Assembly (NCBI GenBank): GCA_937136425.1
Contig: CAKZON010000019.1
Span: 124,001-188,000 of the forward strand
Direction: 5' to 3'
DNA length: 64,000 nucleotides
DNA from: an uncultured Crocinitomix sp.
GTDB lineage: Bacteria; Bacteroidota; Bacteroidia; Flavobacteriales_D; Crocinitomicaceae
A program made the translations under genes and the position numbers. Shown here piece after piece: positions 10,340-17,621 of this stretch (positions are counted from its first letter, which is position 1; each line of letters begins with the position of its first letter). Under the pieces are notes generated by a model, which made no database searches, had not been told where the DNA came from, and saw only the letters and a program-made list of their open reading frames with translations.

Positions 10340-10597
10340 ATGATAGCCAAGCTCCCAAAAATTGCCTTTATTGGTGTTTTGTTCTTTTTCCTTTCTGGAT
10401 TTATCTCGTATAAACCATCAGTTCCAGCAAAGTCACAAACCACTTATGTTTATATCTGCGTAACTGAAAATTCATATGCCTATCATTTCGACTATTATTG
10501 TAGAGGATTAAAGCAATGTAAAGGTGAAAAAAGAAAAGTGTCTTTGTCAGATGCTAAAGGAAAATATAAACGAAAAATCTGTGGTTATGAAGATTAG
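10340..10597 (+). CDS. Small exported Cys-containing protein
   Basis: An 85-residue protein with an N-terminal hydrophobic helix (about residues 8-23) that serves as signal peptide or anchor. The mature part reads YVYICVTENSYAYHF, then CRGL, QC and KICGYED. This pattern (Tyr-His, CxGL, spaced Cys, terminal Cys) matches a family of short Bacteroidota proteins that resemble a single zinc-binding or Ada-like metal-binding unit. I recognise the pattern but no function. It is a monocistronic gene. Confidence 0.55.
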   Translation: MIAKLPKIAFIGVLFFFLSGFISYKPSVPAKSQTTYVYICVTENSYAYHFDYYCRGLKQCKGEKRKVSLSDAKGKYKRKICGYED

Positions 10598-10696
10598 CAA
10601 CATCCATAACCCTTTCTGATTTTCCACCAAAAAGTAACAGTACATTAAATAATAGTTAAAAATCAAAATTTATGATGCGGATCTAAATTTTAACTA

Positions 10697-10704
10697 TACA
10701 TTTG
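10697..10704 (+). promoter_or_regulatory. Candidate -7 promoter element of the yitT leader
   Basis: TACATTTG is a full match to the Bacteroidota -7 consensus TAnnTTTG. No clear TTG or TTTG -33 box is present at the usual distance. Transcription would start near 10709-10712, so the first short ORF (ATG at 10713) would be almost leaderless. Confidence 0.5.
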
Positions 10705-10712
10705 CCGTCGAA

Positions 10713-10778
10713 ATGAAAGTACAAAAACAATTTATGACCAATATTATGTGTTCTAGGCCGACCAACGGTAGGACGTAA
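10713..10778 (+). CDS. Leader peptide 1 of the yitT attenuator (21 aa)
   Basis: A 21-codon ORF that ends NIMCSRPTNGRT. It lies immediately behind the -7 element and 23 bases before a perfect intrinsic terminator (10802-10838). Its last codons (AGGACGT, 10770-10776) can pair with the 5' arm of that terminator (ACGTTCT, 10805-10811; seven pairs, one of them G-U), the arrangement expected of a ribosome-controlled antiterminator. The single Cys codon lies exactly 21 bases upstream of this pairing segment. An internal ATG at 10734 could also serve as start. No product family is recognised; the call rests on architecture. Confidence 0.6.
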   Translation: MKVQKQFMTNIMCSRPTNGRT

Positions 10779-10811
10779 ATGTATTTATATATAATAAATC
10801 AAAAACGTTCT
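10770..10811 (+). promoter_or_regulatory. Predicted antiterminator 1
   Basis: AGGACGT at 10770-10776 pairs with ACGTTCT at 10805-10811, which sequesters the 5' arm of terminator 1. The pairing segment covers the last two codons of leader peptide 1, so a ribosome reaching the stop codon would mask it. Confidence 0.45.
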
Positions 10812-10838
10812 TCCAGCATTGAGTAGAACGTTTTTTTT
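10802..10838 (+). terminator. Intrinsic terminator 1 in the yitT leader
   Basis: A perfect ten-base stem (AAAACGTTCT / AGAACGTTTT), a 13-base loop, and a run of eight T at 10831-10838. Confidence 0.75.
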
Positions 10839-10856
10839 GTGCTAAAAAAGAGAGTT

Positions 10857-10949
10857 ATGACGAACAGTAAGAAACAAACGAGGATGATTATGCCCATTAT
10901 TATGGTCTGTAATTCGTGCATTTTTATGCATACAAAACAAAGGGAATGA
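10857..10949 (+). CDS. Leader peptide 2 of the yitT attenuator (30 aa)
   Basis: A 30-codon ORF between the two terminators, rich in Met and Ile and with two Cys (IIMVCNSCIFM). Its last codons CAA AGG GA (10938-10945) are perfectly complementary to TCCCTTTG (10977-10984) in the 5' arm of terminator 2. The second Cys codon (10917) lies exactly 21 bases upstream of this segment, the same spacing as in leader peptide 1, and both peptides share an IM-(V)-C-(N)-S signature. This supports a translated sensor peptide rather than chance. Confidence 0.6.
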   Translation: MTNSKKQTRMIMPIIMVCNSCIFMHTKQRE

Positions 10950-10984
10950 AAAATGTAAAAACACAACATATTTAAATCCCTTTG
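10938..10984 (+). promoter_or_regulatory. Predicted antiterminator 2
   Basis: CAAAGGGA (10938-10945) pairs over eight bases with TCCCTTTG (10977-10984), which is mutually exclusive with terminator 2. Stalling of a ribosome in the middle of leader peptide 2 would leave it free and allow read-through into yitT. Confidence 0.55.
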
Positions 10985-11012
10985 ATAGCAATTTATCAAA
11001 GGGATTTTTTTT
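10974..11012 (+). terminator. Intrinsic terminator 2, directly before yitT
   Basis: A perfect 14-base stem (AAATCCCTTTGATA / TATCAAAGGGATTT), a six-base loop and a T-run to 11012. It ends only 15 bases before the yitT ATG, so it terminates the leader and not an upstream coding gene. Confidence 0.85.
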
Positions 11013-11027
11013 GAATATAATATTAAA

Positions 11028-11900
11028 ATGAAGAATTTAATTACAATTTCTAAAGCAGCTTTTTTCTCAGCAGAAAAGCTTAAAAGTTACGGTCTCGTCA
11101 TAGGTGGATCGTTAATTTTAGCTATTGGCTATGGCTTTTTTATTGTACCGCACAATATTGTGCCAGGTGGCGTTTTCGGGTTAAGTATCGTAATTCATAA
11201 CCTCATTGATTTACCAGTGGGAATGATTGCTTTGTCAATTAATATTCCGCTACTCATTTGGGGCACAAAAATACTCGGCCGCGCCACTGGAATTAAAACG
11301 GCCATTTCCATGGTGTCTGTTTCTCTTTTTTTGGATGCAATTACAATTTTAACGAATGGAACCCCCTTAATTAAAGATATTTTGGTCTCCTCAATTTTTG
11401 GAGGAATCTTAATAGGTTTAGCAGTTGCTATTGTAATGAATGCCGGCGCTACAACAGGGGGGAATGATATTTTTGCCCGAATTATTATCAAACGAATTCG
11501 TTTGCCGTTTAATCAAATAATGTTGGCGACAGATGCGATTATTGTACTTGTAGGTGTCATTAATTTTGGCGATTTTACAATGGCAGCATATTGTATTATT
11601 GCTGTAATAGCAATCAGTCAAACTGTTGCCTATTATCTGAAAAAATCAGTCCAGAATAAAACAATTTTGGTCTTTTCTAAAAAGAATACAGCTATTCATC
11701 AACGACTAATGCAAAACACTAATATTGGTGCAAATATTATTCAGTTAATTCACCGCGATTCAAATGAAAAGTTGATTTTGATTACTAAGAATAATCGAAA
11801 ATTAGAAATTATAAAAGATACGATTCGTTTAGAGGATAATGAGGCGCATATTATTGTTTTAGAATCGAATAAAATGTCAGATGAGCAATTAGCAAATTGA
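11028..11900 (+). CDS. YitT family membrane protein
   Basis: A 290-residue protein with about five or six transmembrane helices in the first 205 residues, then a soluble C-terminal domain of the DUF2179 type (residues about 210-280). The segments PHNIVPGGVFGLSIVIHN and TTGGNDIFARI are hallmarks of the YitT (DUF161) family. The substrate is unknown; the family is suspected to be transport-related. Expression is probably governed by the two-step attenuator upstream, whose leader peptides suggest sensing of an amino acid such as cysteine or methionine. That would hint at a role in transport of, or response to, that compound (inference). Transcription ends at the hairpin at 11930. Confidence 0.87.
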   Translation: MKNLITISKAAFFSAEKLKSYGLVIGGSLILAIGYGFFIVPHNIVPGGVFGLSIVIHNLIDLPVGMIALSINIPLLIWGTKILGRATGIKTAISMVSVSLFLDAITILTNGTPLIKDILVSSIFGGILIGLAVAIVMNAGATTGGNDIFARIIIKRIRLPFNQIMLATDAIIVLVGVINFGDFTMAAYCIIAVIAISQTVAYYLKKSVQNKTILVFSKKNTAIHQRLMQNTNIGANIIQLIHRDSNEKLILITKNNRKLEIIKDTIRLEDNEAHIIVLESNKMSDEQLAN

Positions 11901-11929
11901 TGCTAAACTCATTTGCTCAATAGTTTTAC

Positions 11930-11966
11930 AATCTCTCTCGTGGTTAAACTCGGGAGAGATTTTTTT
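11930..11966 (+). terminator. Intrinsic terminator behind yitT
   Basis: Arms AATCTCTCTCG and CGGGAGAGATT (one G-U pair) with a ten-base loop and a T-run at 11960-11966. Confidence 0.8.
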
Positions 11967-11987
11967 ATTAAACCAGGATAGTTTTTT

Positions 11988-12866
11988 CTAAAACCCTCTT
12001 AAAAATCCACTTCTTAAATTCGCTAATCGAGGTTGATCCAATGCCAGTTGAATTTGCTCTAAGAATCGGGTTTTATCTTTTCCTAACACACCTTTCAAAA
12101 CAAGGTTGTTAGAGGCATGGTCAGAACGGAAAATAGTTTCTTTCAAGTCTAAATGTTGCATGAATAATTGCAACTCTGTAAACAATTGAACCTGATTTAA
12201 CTCTTCAAAATCTCCCAAAAACCTGCTTTTATAATGCTCAAGTCCTTTATGTGCAGTTAGAACTAGAGTTGAGGCATATTTGGGTTGCGTTTCGTTTAAT
12301 ACTTTGGCAGAATTAATAGCATGTTGTTTAGATAAAGCTGTTCCACCAACGCCGTTAATAATCATTACCGAACTATTCATTCCAATAGCTTTTGATTTGT
12401 TTAACCCCTCAATTGTTGTTTCAAAAGTTTCTCCTTTTTGAATGCATTCTAAAACTTGGCTGTCGCCAGATTCAATACCAACGTAAAGCAAGGTTAATCC
12501 TGCCTCATAAAGTTCTTTTAGTTCTTCATTCGATTTGCGCGCCAAGTTGCTTGGTGACGCATAAGTGGATACGCGTTGCAAATTAGGAAAGGTGGTTTTT
12601 AATTTGTCAAGAATCCGTAATAAACGCCTTGTAGATAAAACTAAAGGATCGCCATCCGCTAAAAATACACGTCTAATTTGATCAGCGTATGGAATGAATG
12701 CATCAATGTCTGTAAATACTTCTTCCTCTTTCCTTGCTGTGAATTGCTTTGAGGTATACATTTCGCAAAACGAGCACTTATTCCAACTGCAGCCAAGCGT
12801 AATTTGAATGATTAAAGAGCGCGCTTCGGAAGGTGGGCGGAATAGAGGTTCATGGTATTGAATCAT
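11988..12866 (-). CDS. Radical SAM protein
   Basis: A 292-residue protein with the iron-sulfur motif C26-x4-C31-x2-C34 in the context LGCSWNKCSFCEMY. The CX4CX2C spacing and the N-terminal RPPSEARSLIIQ segment define a recognisable radical SAM subfamily related to Elp3/HemN-like B12-independent proteins. The TIM-barrel region follows (GDPLVL, GIESGD). No substrate can be assigned. It sits three bases downstream of the membrane-protein gene 12870-13415 on the same strand, so the two are likely co-transcribed. Confidence 0.85.
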   Translation of the reverse strand: MIQYHEPLFRPPSEARSLIIQITLGCSWNKCSFCEMYTSKQFTARKEEEVFTDIDAFIPYADQIRRVFLADGDPLVLSTRRLLRILDKLKTTFPNLQRVSTYASPSNLARKSNEELKELYEAGLTLLYVGIESGDSQVLECIQKGETFETTIEGLNKSKAIGMNSSVMIINGVGGTALSKQHAINSAKVLNETQPKYASTLVLTAHKGLEHYKSRFLGDFEELNQVQLFTELQLFMQHLDLKETIFRSDHASNNLVLKGVLGKDKTRFLEQIQLALDQPRLANLRSGFLRGF

Positions 12867-12869
12867 ATT

Positions 12870-13415
12870 TTAATTGTTGGGTGTTTCAGTTATTACTTTC
12901 TCAATTACACCAAATTCTACCAATTTTGTTCGAGGAGTTAAGTATAATGCTCCTCCAATAATAAGTAATATTACAATTCTCAGTCTAAATCGCTTAAAAT
13001 GAGATTTCAATTCTGTTGGAACTTCCTTTTTGAGGAAACCATATATTAGCGCAAAACTCGAACCGATTAGTCCATATTTCAGCATCTCATTGTACATGGG
13101 CCAATTCATTACACTAAATAATATTCCTATAACGATAACAAAAGAGGCTATTCCACTTAATTTACTAGAAAAAATATGTTTAACATCTGGCAGGACAGGG
13201 AATGGCATATAGGCGGTAGAAAAATATAAAATCGCCAAAAAAAGCATCCCTGATATAAAGAGGTAATCCATTGTAGGAATACCCATTACCATTAGTCCAA
13301 AAATAATAAGAAGCGTCACAGCAATTGTCAGTTCATATTTGATAATGAAGTCCTCTATTTTTTTTAATAGGGCTAATTCTTTTGCTGATGGAGTATAGGG
13401 TTTCTTTTTTTCCAT
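12870..13415 (-). CDS. Unknown integral membrane protein (181 aa)
   Basis: I place the start at the ATG 13413-13415 (protein begins MEKKKPYTPSAKEL). The same frame stays open to 13646, but that upstream stretch overlaps a dispersed repeat (13518-13702) and is unlikely to be translated. The protein has a short cytoplasmic N-terminus and four or five hydrophobic helices (about residues 30-50, 53-73, 90-108, 115-130, 145-160). No family is recognised. It ends three bases before the start of the radical SAM gene. Confidence 0.6.
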   Translation of the reverse strand: MEKKKPYTPSAKELALLKKIEDFIIKYELTIAVTLLIIFGLMVMGIPTMDYLFISGMLFLAILYFSTAYMPFPVLPDVKHIFSSKLSGIASFVIVIGILFSVMNWPMYNEMLKYGLIGSSFALIYGFLKKEVPTELKSHFKRFRLRIVILLIIGGALYLTPRTKLVEFGVIEKVITETPNN

Positions 13416-13517
13416 TGTTGATTTGCTTAGTGTAAAGGTAGGAGTTTTGAAAGATTTTTGTTTAGGTTGGTTTTGTGATGAGAAAGGAAATTTGAAGTTT
13501 TTAAGAAGGTGGTTTAT

Positions 13518-13702
13518 CTTTTTGCTTGTCCAAAAAGAAAGAAAAAGGACTCCTAGCGGGGCTATAGCCAAGAGGCACATTCTCAAATCAATTTCTTCTT
13601 CAGCTATTACAAGTGCGCTTGGGTGATCTCTTGCAGAGCTTCCCAATCTTACTAGATAATAGCTTTTGATTCAATCGTTTTTCCGACGAATGCCGAAAAC
13701 CG
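13518..13702 (-). repeat. Dispersed repeat, copy 3
   Basis: Read on the minus strand, this stretch is clearly similar to the repeats at 27644-27930 and 28022-28286 over most of its length, including shared blocks such as AGCCAAGAGGC and CATTCTC (as on the plus strand), GATCTC and CCGACGAA. It is shorter than the other two and has diverged. No protein is supported here. Confidence 0.65.
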
Positions 13703-13834
13703 TTCATTTATTTACGAATGGTTTTAACAAAAAATGTTAGTTTGGATGGATAGGGGAGGCGATAAATTTACGAAAGCATTTATAAGGTCGATAAATGAGC
13801 TTTTGTTTATTAATGAAGCTTGTACTTTTCGTTT

Positions 13835-13877
13835 CTTTTGTGTTGACCATTGAGCCTGTCGAAATGCAACACAAAAG
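13835..13877. repeat. Short palindromic repeat, copy B
   Basis: Perfect 11-base arms CTTTTGTGTTG and CAACACAAAAG enclose the core CATTGAGCCTGTCGAAATG (13848-13866). The arms and core match copy A (3948-3992), and the core matches the copies inside hsdM. Confidence 0.65.
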
Positions 13878-13956
13878 GGCTGTTAATGTAATATATGCCG
13901 CAAATTTTTTCTTCTACTATTACCTTAAAAAAGAGAAAAGACCGTAATTTAACAAC

Positions 13957-14211
13957 ATGCAAATCAATCAAAACCTAGGCGTTGAATATTTAATTTACGA
14001 GAATAGTGCACTCGGCTGTCTTGTAGCTATAGCCAAGGCCGATCAAAAAAGCATCAAAAAATTCTGGAAAAAGTTCAAGGGTAAATCTGATGTTCCGGCG
14101 GATGTCATTAAAGGTTATCCATTAGTACAAGATGATGAGCAGGATTCATTAAAGATTGATTTTTCGGTAGAGCAAGGGTTTTTAATTCGGGATTTGGTGA
14201 AGTTTGGATGA
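13957..14211 (+). CDS. Small hypothetical protein (84 aa)
   Basis: An 84-residue soluble protein with no signal peptide and no motif I can name. It has a basic central stretch (KKFWKKFKGK) and an acidic, hydrophobic C-terminus. It lies 80 bases behind palindromic repeat B and about 100 bases before the Pmp3-like gene. Real coding is likely from codon use and its own start; function unknown. Confidence 0.5.
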   Translation: MQINQNLGVEYLIYENSALGCLVAIAKADQKSIKKFWKKFKGKSDVPADVIKGYPLVQDDEQDSLKIDFSVEQGFLIRDLVKFG

Positions 14212-14312
14212 GGTTTATTGGGATTGGGACAGTAATTTCCTGTGTTAGGCAGATTGATAATTCAATTTGATAAGTAAATGTTAAGTTAGGCTTTAACCTA
14301 ATACTTAAACAC

Positions 14313-14516
14313 ATGATTTTATTAGCAATTATTTTTCCTGGAATCTCATTCTTAGTGCGCGGAAAAATACTCAGCTTTATACTTTGCATATTATTACAAT
14401 TAACCCTTATTGGATGGCTGCCTGCAGCTATTTGGGCAGTTGTTTCATACAATAATGAAAAAAACAAAAAGGAACTGGCAAAAATGGAGGCAAGACTGAG
14501 TGCAAAACTTAGATAA
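14313..14516 (+). CDS. YqaE/Pmp3-like small membrane protein
   Basis: A 67-residue protein with two hydrophobic helices (about residues 2-17 and 20-45) and a charged C-terminal tail. The segment GKILSFILCILLQLTLIGW, ending in a Trp-Leu-Pro turn, fits the YqaE/Pmp3 (UPF0057) family, whose members are small stress-linked membrane proteins. The match is by layout and the glycine and tryptophan positions. It is monocistronic, about 100 bases before hsdM on the same strand. Confidence 0.6.
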   Translation: MILLAIIFPGISFLVRGKILSFILCILLQLTLIGWLPAAIWAVVSYNNEKNKKELAKMEARLSAKLR

Positions 14517-14617
14517 TTTTTATCAAAATCCTTCTGTTTTTACTACCTTTCCGTATTATTTTTTTTCAGCAAACCCCGTTTGTGGCATCCTTAGGAAAGG
14601 CTAACAGAATCAATTAA

Positions 14618-16231
14618 ATGACAGAACAAAAACAACATATAGAACAACAGCTTTGGAATATTGCCAATACCCTTAGAGGGAAAATGGACGCAGACGATTT
14701 CAAAGATTATATTCTCGGTTTTATTTTCTACAAGTATTTGAGTAGAAAAATGGAATTGCACGCAAATAAAGTCTTGCAACCCGATAACCTTACCTATGAT
14801 CAATTGCGTGGCCACAAAATGGAGGCAGATTACTTAGCGGCAATTCAGGAAGACGCGCTTGGGGCATTGGGTTATTTTTTAAAACCTTCTGAGTTGTTTT
14901 CTGAACTCGCTAATCGTGGAAATAGCGAAGGTGACGGTAATTTTATTTTGGGCGATTTAGCCAAGGTGTTAAATGGCATTGAGCAAAGCACTATGGGGTC
15001 AGAAAGTGAAGAGGATTTTAGCGACTTATTTGCTGATCTTGACCTCACCAGCCATAAGCTAGGTAAAACCGAAGAAGCCAAAAACGAACTCATTGTAAAA
15101 GTACTCGCCCATTTAGAAACGATTGACTTTGATATAGAAAACAAAGAAGCAGACGTATTGGGAGACGCTTACGAATACCTTATAGGGCAATTTGCCTCAG
15201 GCGCAGGTAAAAAAGCAGGCGAATTTTATACCCCGCAGCAAGTCAGTAAAATATTAGCGAAAATAGTAACGGGCAACAAAGAAAAATTGAAGAGTGTTTA
15301 CGATCCTACTTGTGGGTCAGGCTCATTATTGTTACGCGTTGCTAAAGAGGTTAAAGAAGTAAGTACCTTTTATGGACAAGAGAGCAACCCCACCACTTAC
15401 AACTTGGCCCGCATGAACATGATCATGCATGACGTGCACTATAAAAGGTTTGATATTTATAATGAAGACACCTTGGTGAATCCATCACCTAAGCATATTG
15501 ACCAACGCTTTGAGGCTATTGTGGCAAATCCTCCGTTCTCAGCAAACTGGAGTGCAAGCCCACTCTTTATGTCTGACGAGCGCTTTGCTGCATATGGTAA
15601 ATTGGCTCCAAAATCAAAAGCAGACTTTGCTTTTGTGCAACACATGGTGCATCAATTGGCAGAAAATGGTACAATGGCCTGCGTATTGCCCCATGGCGTA
15701 TTGTTCCGTGGCGCTGCAGAAGGACACATCCGTAAATATTTAATTGAAGATTGTAATTATTTAGATGCTGTTATAGGTTTACCTGCTAACATCTTTTACG
15801 GCACCAGTATTCCTACTTGTATATTAGTATTGAAAAAAGACAGAAATAAGGACACTGAGCGTAGCCGAAATGTATTGTTTATTGATGCCAGCCAACACTT
15901 TGAAAAAGTAAAAACGCAGAACTATTTAAGAGAAAGTGACATTGAAAAAATCACTAATTTATATAATGAATACAACCAAACAAAGGACATTGAGCGTAGT
16001 CGAAATGCCCTTTGTATTGATAAGTACTCTCATTTAGCTACGCTTGACCAAGTACGTGAAAACGATTACAACCTCAATATCCCACGGTATGTTGATACAT
16101 TTGAAGAAGAGGAACCTGTTGATTTGGCCGCCGTTTCAGCAGAACTTAAAGCACTTGATGCCGATATGGCAAACACCAATACAATCATTGCAGATTATTG
16201 TACCCAATTGGGCATTGACACCCCTTTTTAA
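14618..16231 (+). CDS. hsdM: Type I restriction-modification DNA methyltransferase subunit
   Basis: A 537-residue HsdM. Residues 1-170 form the HsdM N-terminal helical domain. The N6-adenine methyltransferase domain follows, with motif I DPTCGSGS at 229-236 and catalytic NPPF at 304-307. With HsdS it forms the modification enzyme and, with HsdR, the restriction complex. Two short palindromic repeats sit in frame inside the C-terminal third, encoding D-T-E-R-S-R-N (412-418) and D-I-E-R-S-R-N (457-463); this is unusual for a conserved enzyme. It is the first gene of a seven-gene operon running to 24423. Confidence 0.95.
   Translation: MTEQKQHIEQQLWNIANTLRGKMDADDFKDYILGFIFYKYLSRKMELHANKVLQPDNLTYDQLRGHKMEADYLAAIQEDALGALGYFLKPSELFSELANRGNSEGDGNFILGDLAKVLNGIEQSTMGSESEEDFSDLFADLDLTSHKLGKTEEAKNELIVKVLAHLETIDFDIENKEADVLGDAYEYLIGQFASGAGKKAGEFYTPQQVSKILAKIVTGNKEKLKSVYDPTCGSGSLLLRVAKEVKEVSTFYGQESNPTTYNLARMNMIMHDVHYKRFDIYNEDTLVNPSPKHIDQRFEAIVANPPFSANWSASPLFMSDERFAAYGKLAPKSKADFAFVQHMVHQLAENGTMACVLPHGVLFRGAAEGHIRKYLIEDCNYLDAVIGLPANIFYGTSIPTCILVLKKDRNKDTERSRNVLFIDASQHFEKVKTQNYLRESDIEKITNLYNEYNQTKDIERSRNALCIDKYSHLATLDQVRENDYNLNIPRYVDTFEEEEPVDLAAVSAELKALDADMANTNTIIADYCTQLGIDTPF
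15851..15873 (+). repeat. Palindromic repeat core inside hsdM, copy C1
   Basis: The core ACTGAGCGTAGCCGAAATG matches copies B and C2 apart from single-base changes. It is in frame and encodes DTERSRN, followed by a Val-Leu-Phe-Ile stretch. Confidence 0.55.
15976..16019 (+). repeat. Palindromic repeat inside hsdM, copy C2
   Basis: Arms CAAAGG and CCTTTG, extended to 11 bases with two mismatches, flank the core CATTGAGCGTAGTCGAAATG (15988-16007). It has the same design as copies A and B, and is in frame, encoding DIERSRN. Confidence 0.6.
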
Positions 16232-16257
16232 ATCACATGGCAAAAGAACAATACATA

Positions 16258-16366
16258 TCATTATTTGGGCACGCCCTTTCAGGTCAGGCTATCACTACTC
16301 GCTATTTTGTTAATCCCGATAGCTATAGGGAACAAAATGAGCTCAAACAAATCGTTCTATCCTTCG
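16258..16366. repeat. Possible dispersed repeat between hsdM and hsdS
   Basis: This 142-base gap has no gene. It contains GGGCACGCCC and the near-perfect palindrome TCCCGATAGCTATAGGGA (16314-16331). Sequence of this style is familiar to me as a dispersed element in Bacteroidota genomes, but no second full copy occurs in the window. Confidence 0.35.
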
Positions 16367-16373
16367 TGCAACT

Positions 16374-17603
16374 ATGAGTACAACATTAACACATAGCAAG
16401 CCTAAAGCATTGGTGCCTCAATTGAGGTTTTCAGAGTTTGATGGATCTTGGGAAAAGAAAAAACTTGGTGATGTAGGTAAAGTCAAAATGTGCAAAAGAA
16501 TATTCAGTAATCAGACTACCGAATATGGAGATATTCCATTTTTCAAAATAGGCACATTTGGGAAAGAAGCAGATGCTTACATATCTGAAGAATTATACAA
16601 TGAATTTAGGTCCAAGTATTCTTTTCCTAAAATTGGAGACATATTGATGTCAGCATCTGGGACTTTAGGCAGAACTGTGATTTATGATGGAATGGACGCC
16701 TATTTTCAAGACTCTAACATTGTTTGGATTGATAATAAAGAAGAATTAATAACAAATAAATTTCTTTACTATATCTATCAAATAGTTAGATATGATTCAG
16801 AAGGTGGTACTATTCAAAGACTTTATAATGGTATTATTAATGCTGCTAAGTTCACAAAACCCTCCCTCCCTGAACAACAAAAAATCGCAGCATTTTTATC
16901 GGCGGTAGATGATAAAATTCAGCAACTCAGCCGCAAAAAGGCCCTCCTTGAACAATACAAAAAGGGCGTCATGCAACAAATCTTCTCACAGAAAATTCGC
17001 TTCAAAGATGAAGATGGGAATGATTTTCCGGATTGGGAGGAGAAGAAGTTGAGCCATTATATAAAAGTTTCTAAGAAGAAAAACGAAGATTTAATATATA
17101 ATAAGTCGGATGTTTTGAGCGTGTCAGGTGAATTTGGAATTGTAAATCAAATTGAATTCCAAGGAAGATCATTTGCGGGAGCAAGTGTACACAACTATGG
17201 CCTTGTTGAAACTGGTAATATTGTGTATACTAAAAGCCCATTAAAATCTAATCCGTACGGGATTATTAAGGTAAATAAGGGAAGCGCGGGTATAGTTTCC
17301 ACTTTATATGCTGTCTACAAATGTAAACCTAATCTTGACGGAAGGTATCTGGATTATTACTTTCAACTTGATGATAACACTAACCGTTATTTAAGACCTC
17401 TTGTGCAAAAAGGATCTAAAAACGATATGAAAATTAATAATGAAAAGGTGCTAATCGACCCAATATTGATTCCACCAATTGAGCAACAAATTAAAATCAT
17501 TGAGTTAATAGAATCATTTGATTTAAAAATCAATAATGCGAATGAGCAATTAAAAAAAGCGCAGGAATTCAAAAAAGGCTTGTTGCAGCAACTATTTGTT
17601 TAA
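16374..17603 (+). CDS. hsdS: Type I restriction-modification specificity subunit
   Basis: A 409-residue HsdS with two target-recognition domains (about residues 20-165 and 220-375), each followed by a conserved helical region: LPEQQKIAAFLSAVDDKIQ near 165 and PPIEQQIKIIELIESFDLKI near 365. Each ends in a KKGxxQQxF segment, the repeat typical of type I S subunits. It reads the bipartite DNA target for HsdM and HsdR. The target cannot be predicted by eye. It follows hsdM after 142 bases of repeat-like DNA. Confidence 0.92.
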   Translation: MSTTLTHSKPKALVPQLRFSEFDGSWEKKKLGDVGKVKMCKRIFSNQTTEYGDIPFFKIGTFGKEADAYISEELYNEFRSKYSFPKIGDILMSASGTLGRTVIYDGMDAYFQDSNIVWIDNKEELITNKFLYYIYQIVRYDSEGGTIQRLYNGIINAAKFTKPSLPEQQKIAAFLSAVDDKIQQLSRKKALLEQYKKGVMQQIFSQKIRFKDEDGNDFPDWEEKKLSHYIKVSKKKNEDLIYNKSDVLSVSGEFGIVNQIEFQGRSFAGASVHNYGLVETGNIVYTKSPLKSNPYGIIKVNKGSAGIVSTLYAVYKCKPNLDGRYLDYYFQLDDNTNRYLRPLVQKGSKNDMKINNEKVLIDPILIPPIEQQIKIIELIESFDLKINNANEQLKKAQEFKKGLLQQLFV

Positions 17604-17621
17604 CCCGAAAAAACATATAAA

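Noticed and set aside
10799-10999. 66-codon minus-strand open frame over the yitT leader
   Set aside because: It covers both terminators and the leader peptides on the other strand, has no family pattern, and its reading is explained by the attenuator structure.
13423-13646. Open frames on both strands upstream of the membrane gene at 12870
   Set aside because: They lie in or beside the dispersed repeat copy 3; no start context or homology supports translation.
16044-16313. 89-codon plus-strand frame at the end of hsdM
   Set aside because: It overlaps hsdM in another frame and continues into repeat-like DNA.
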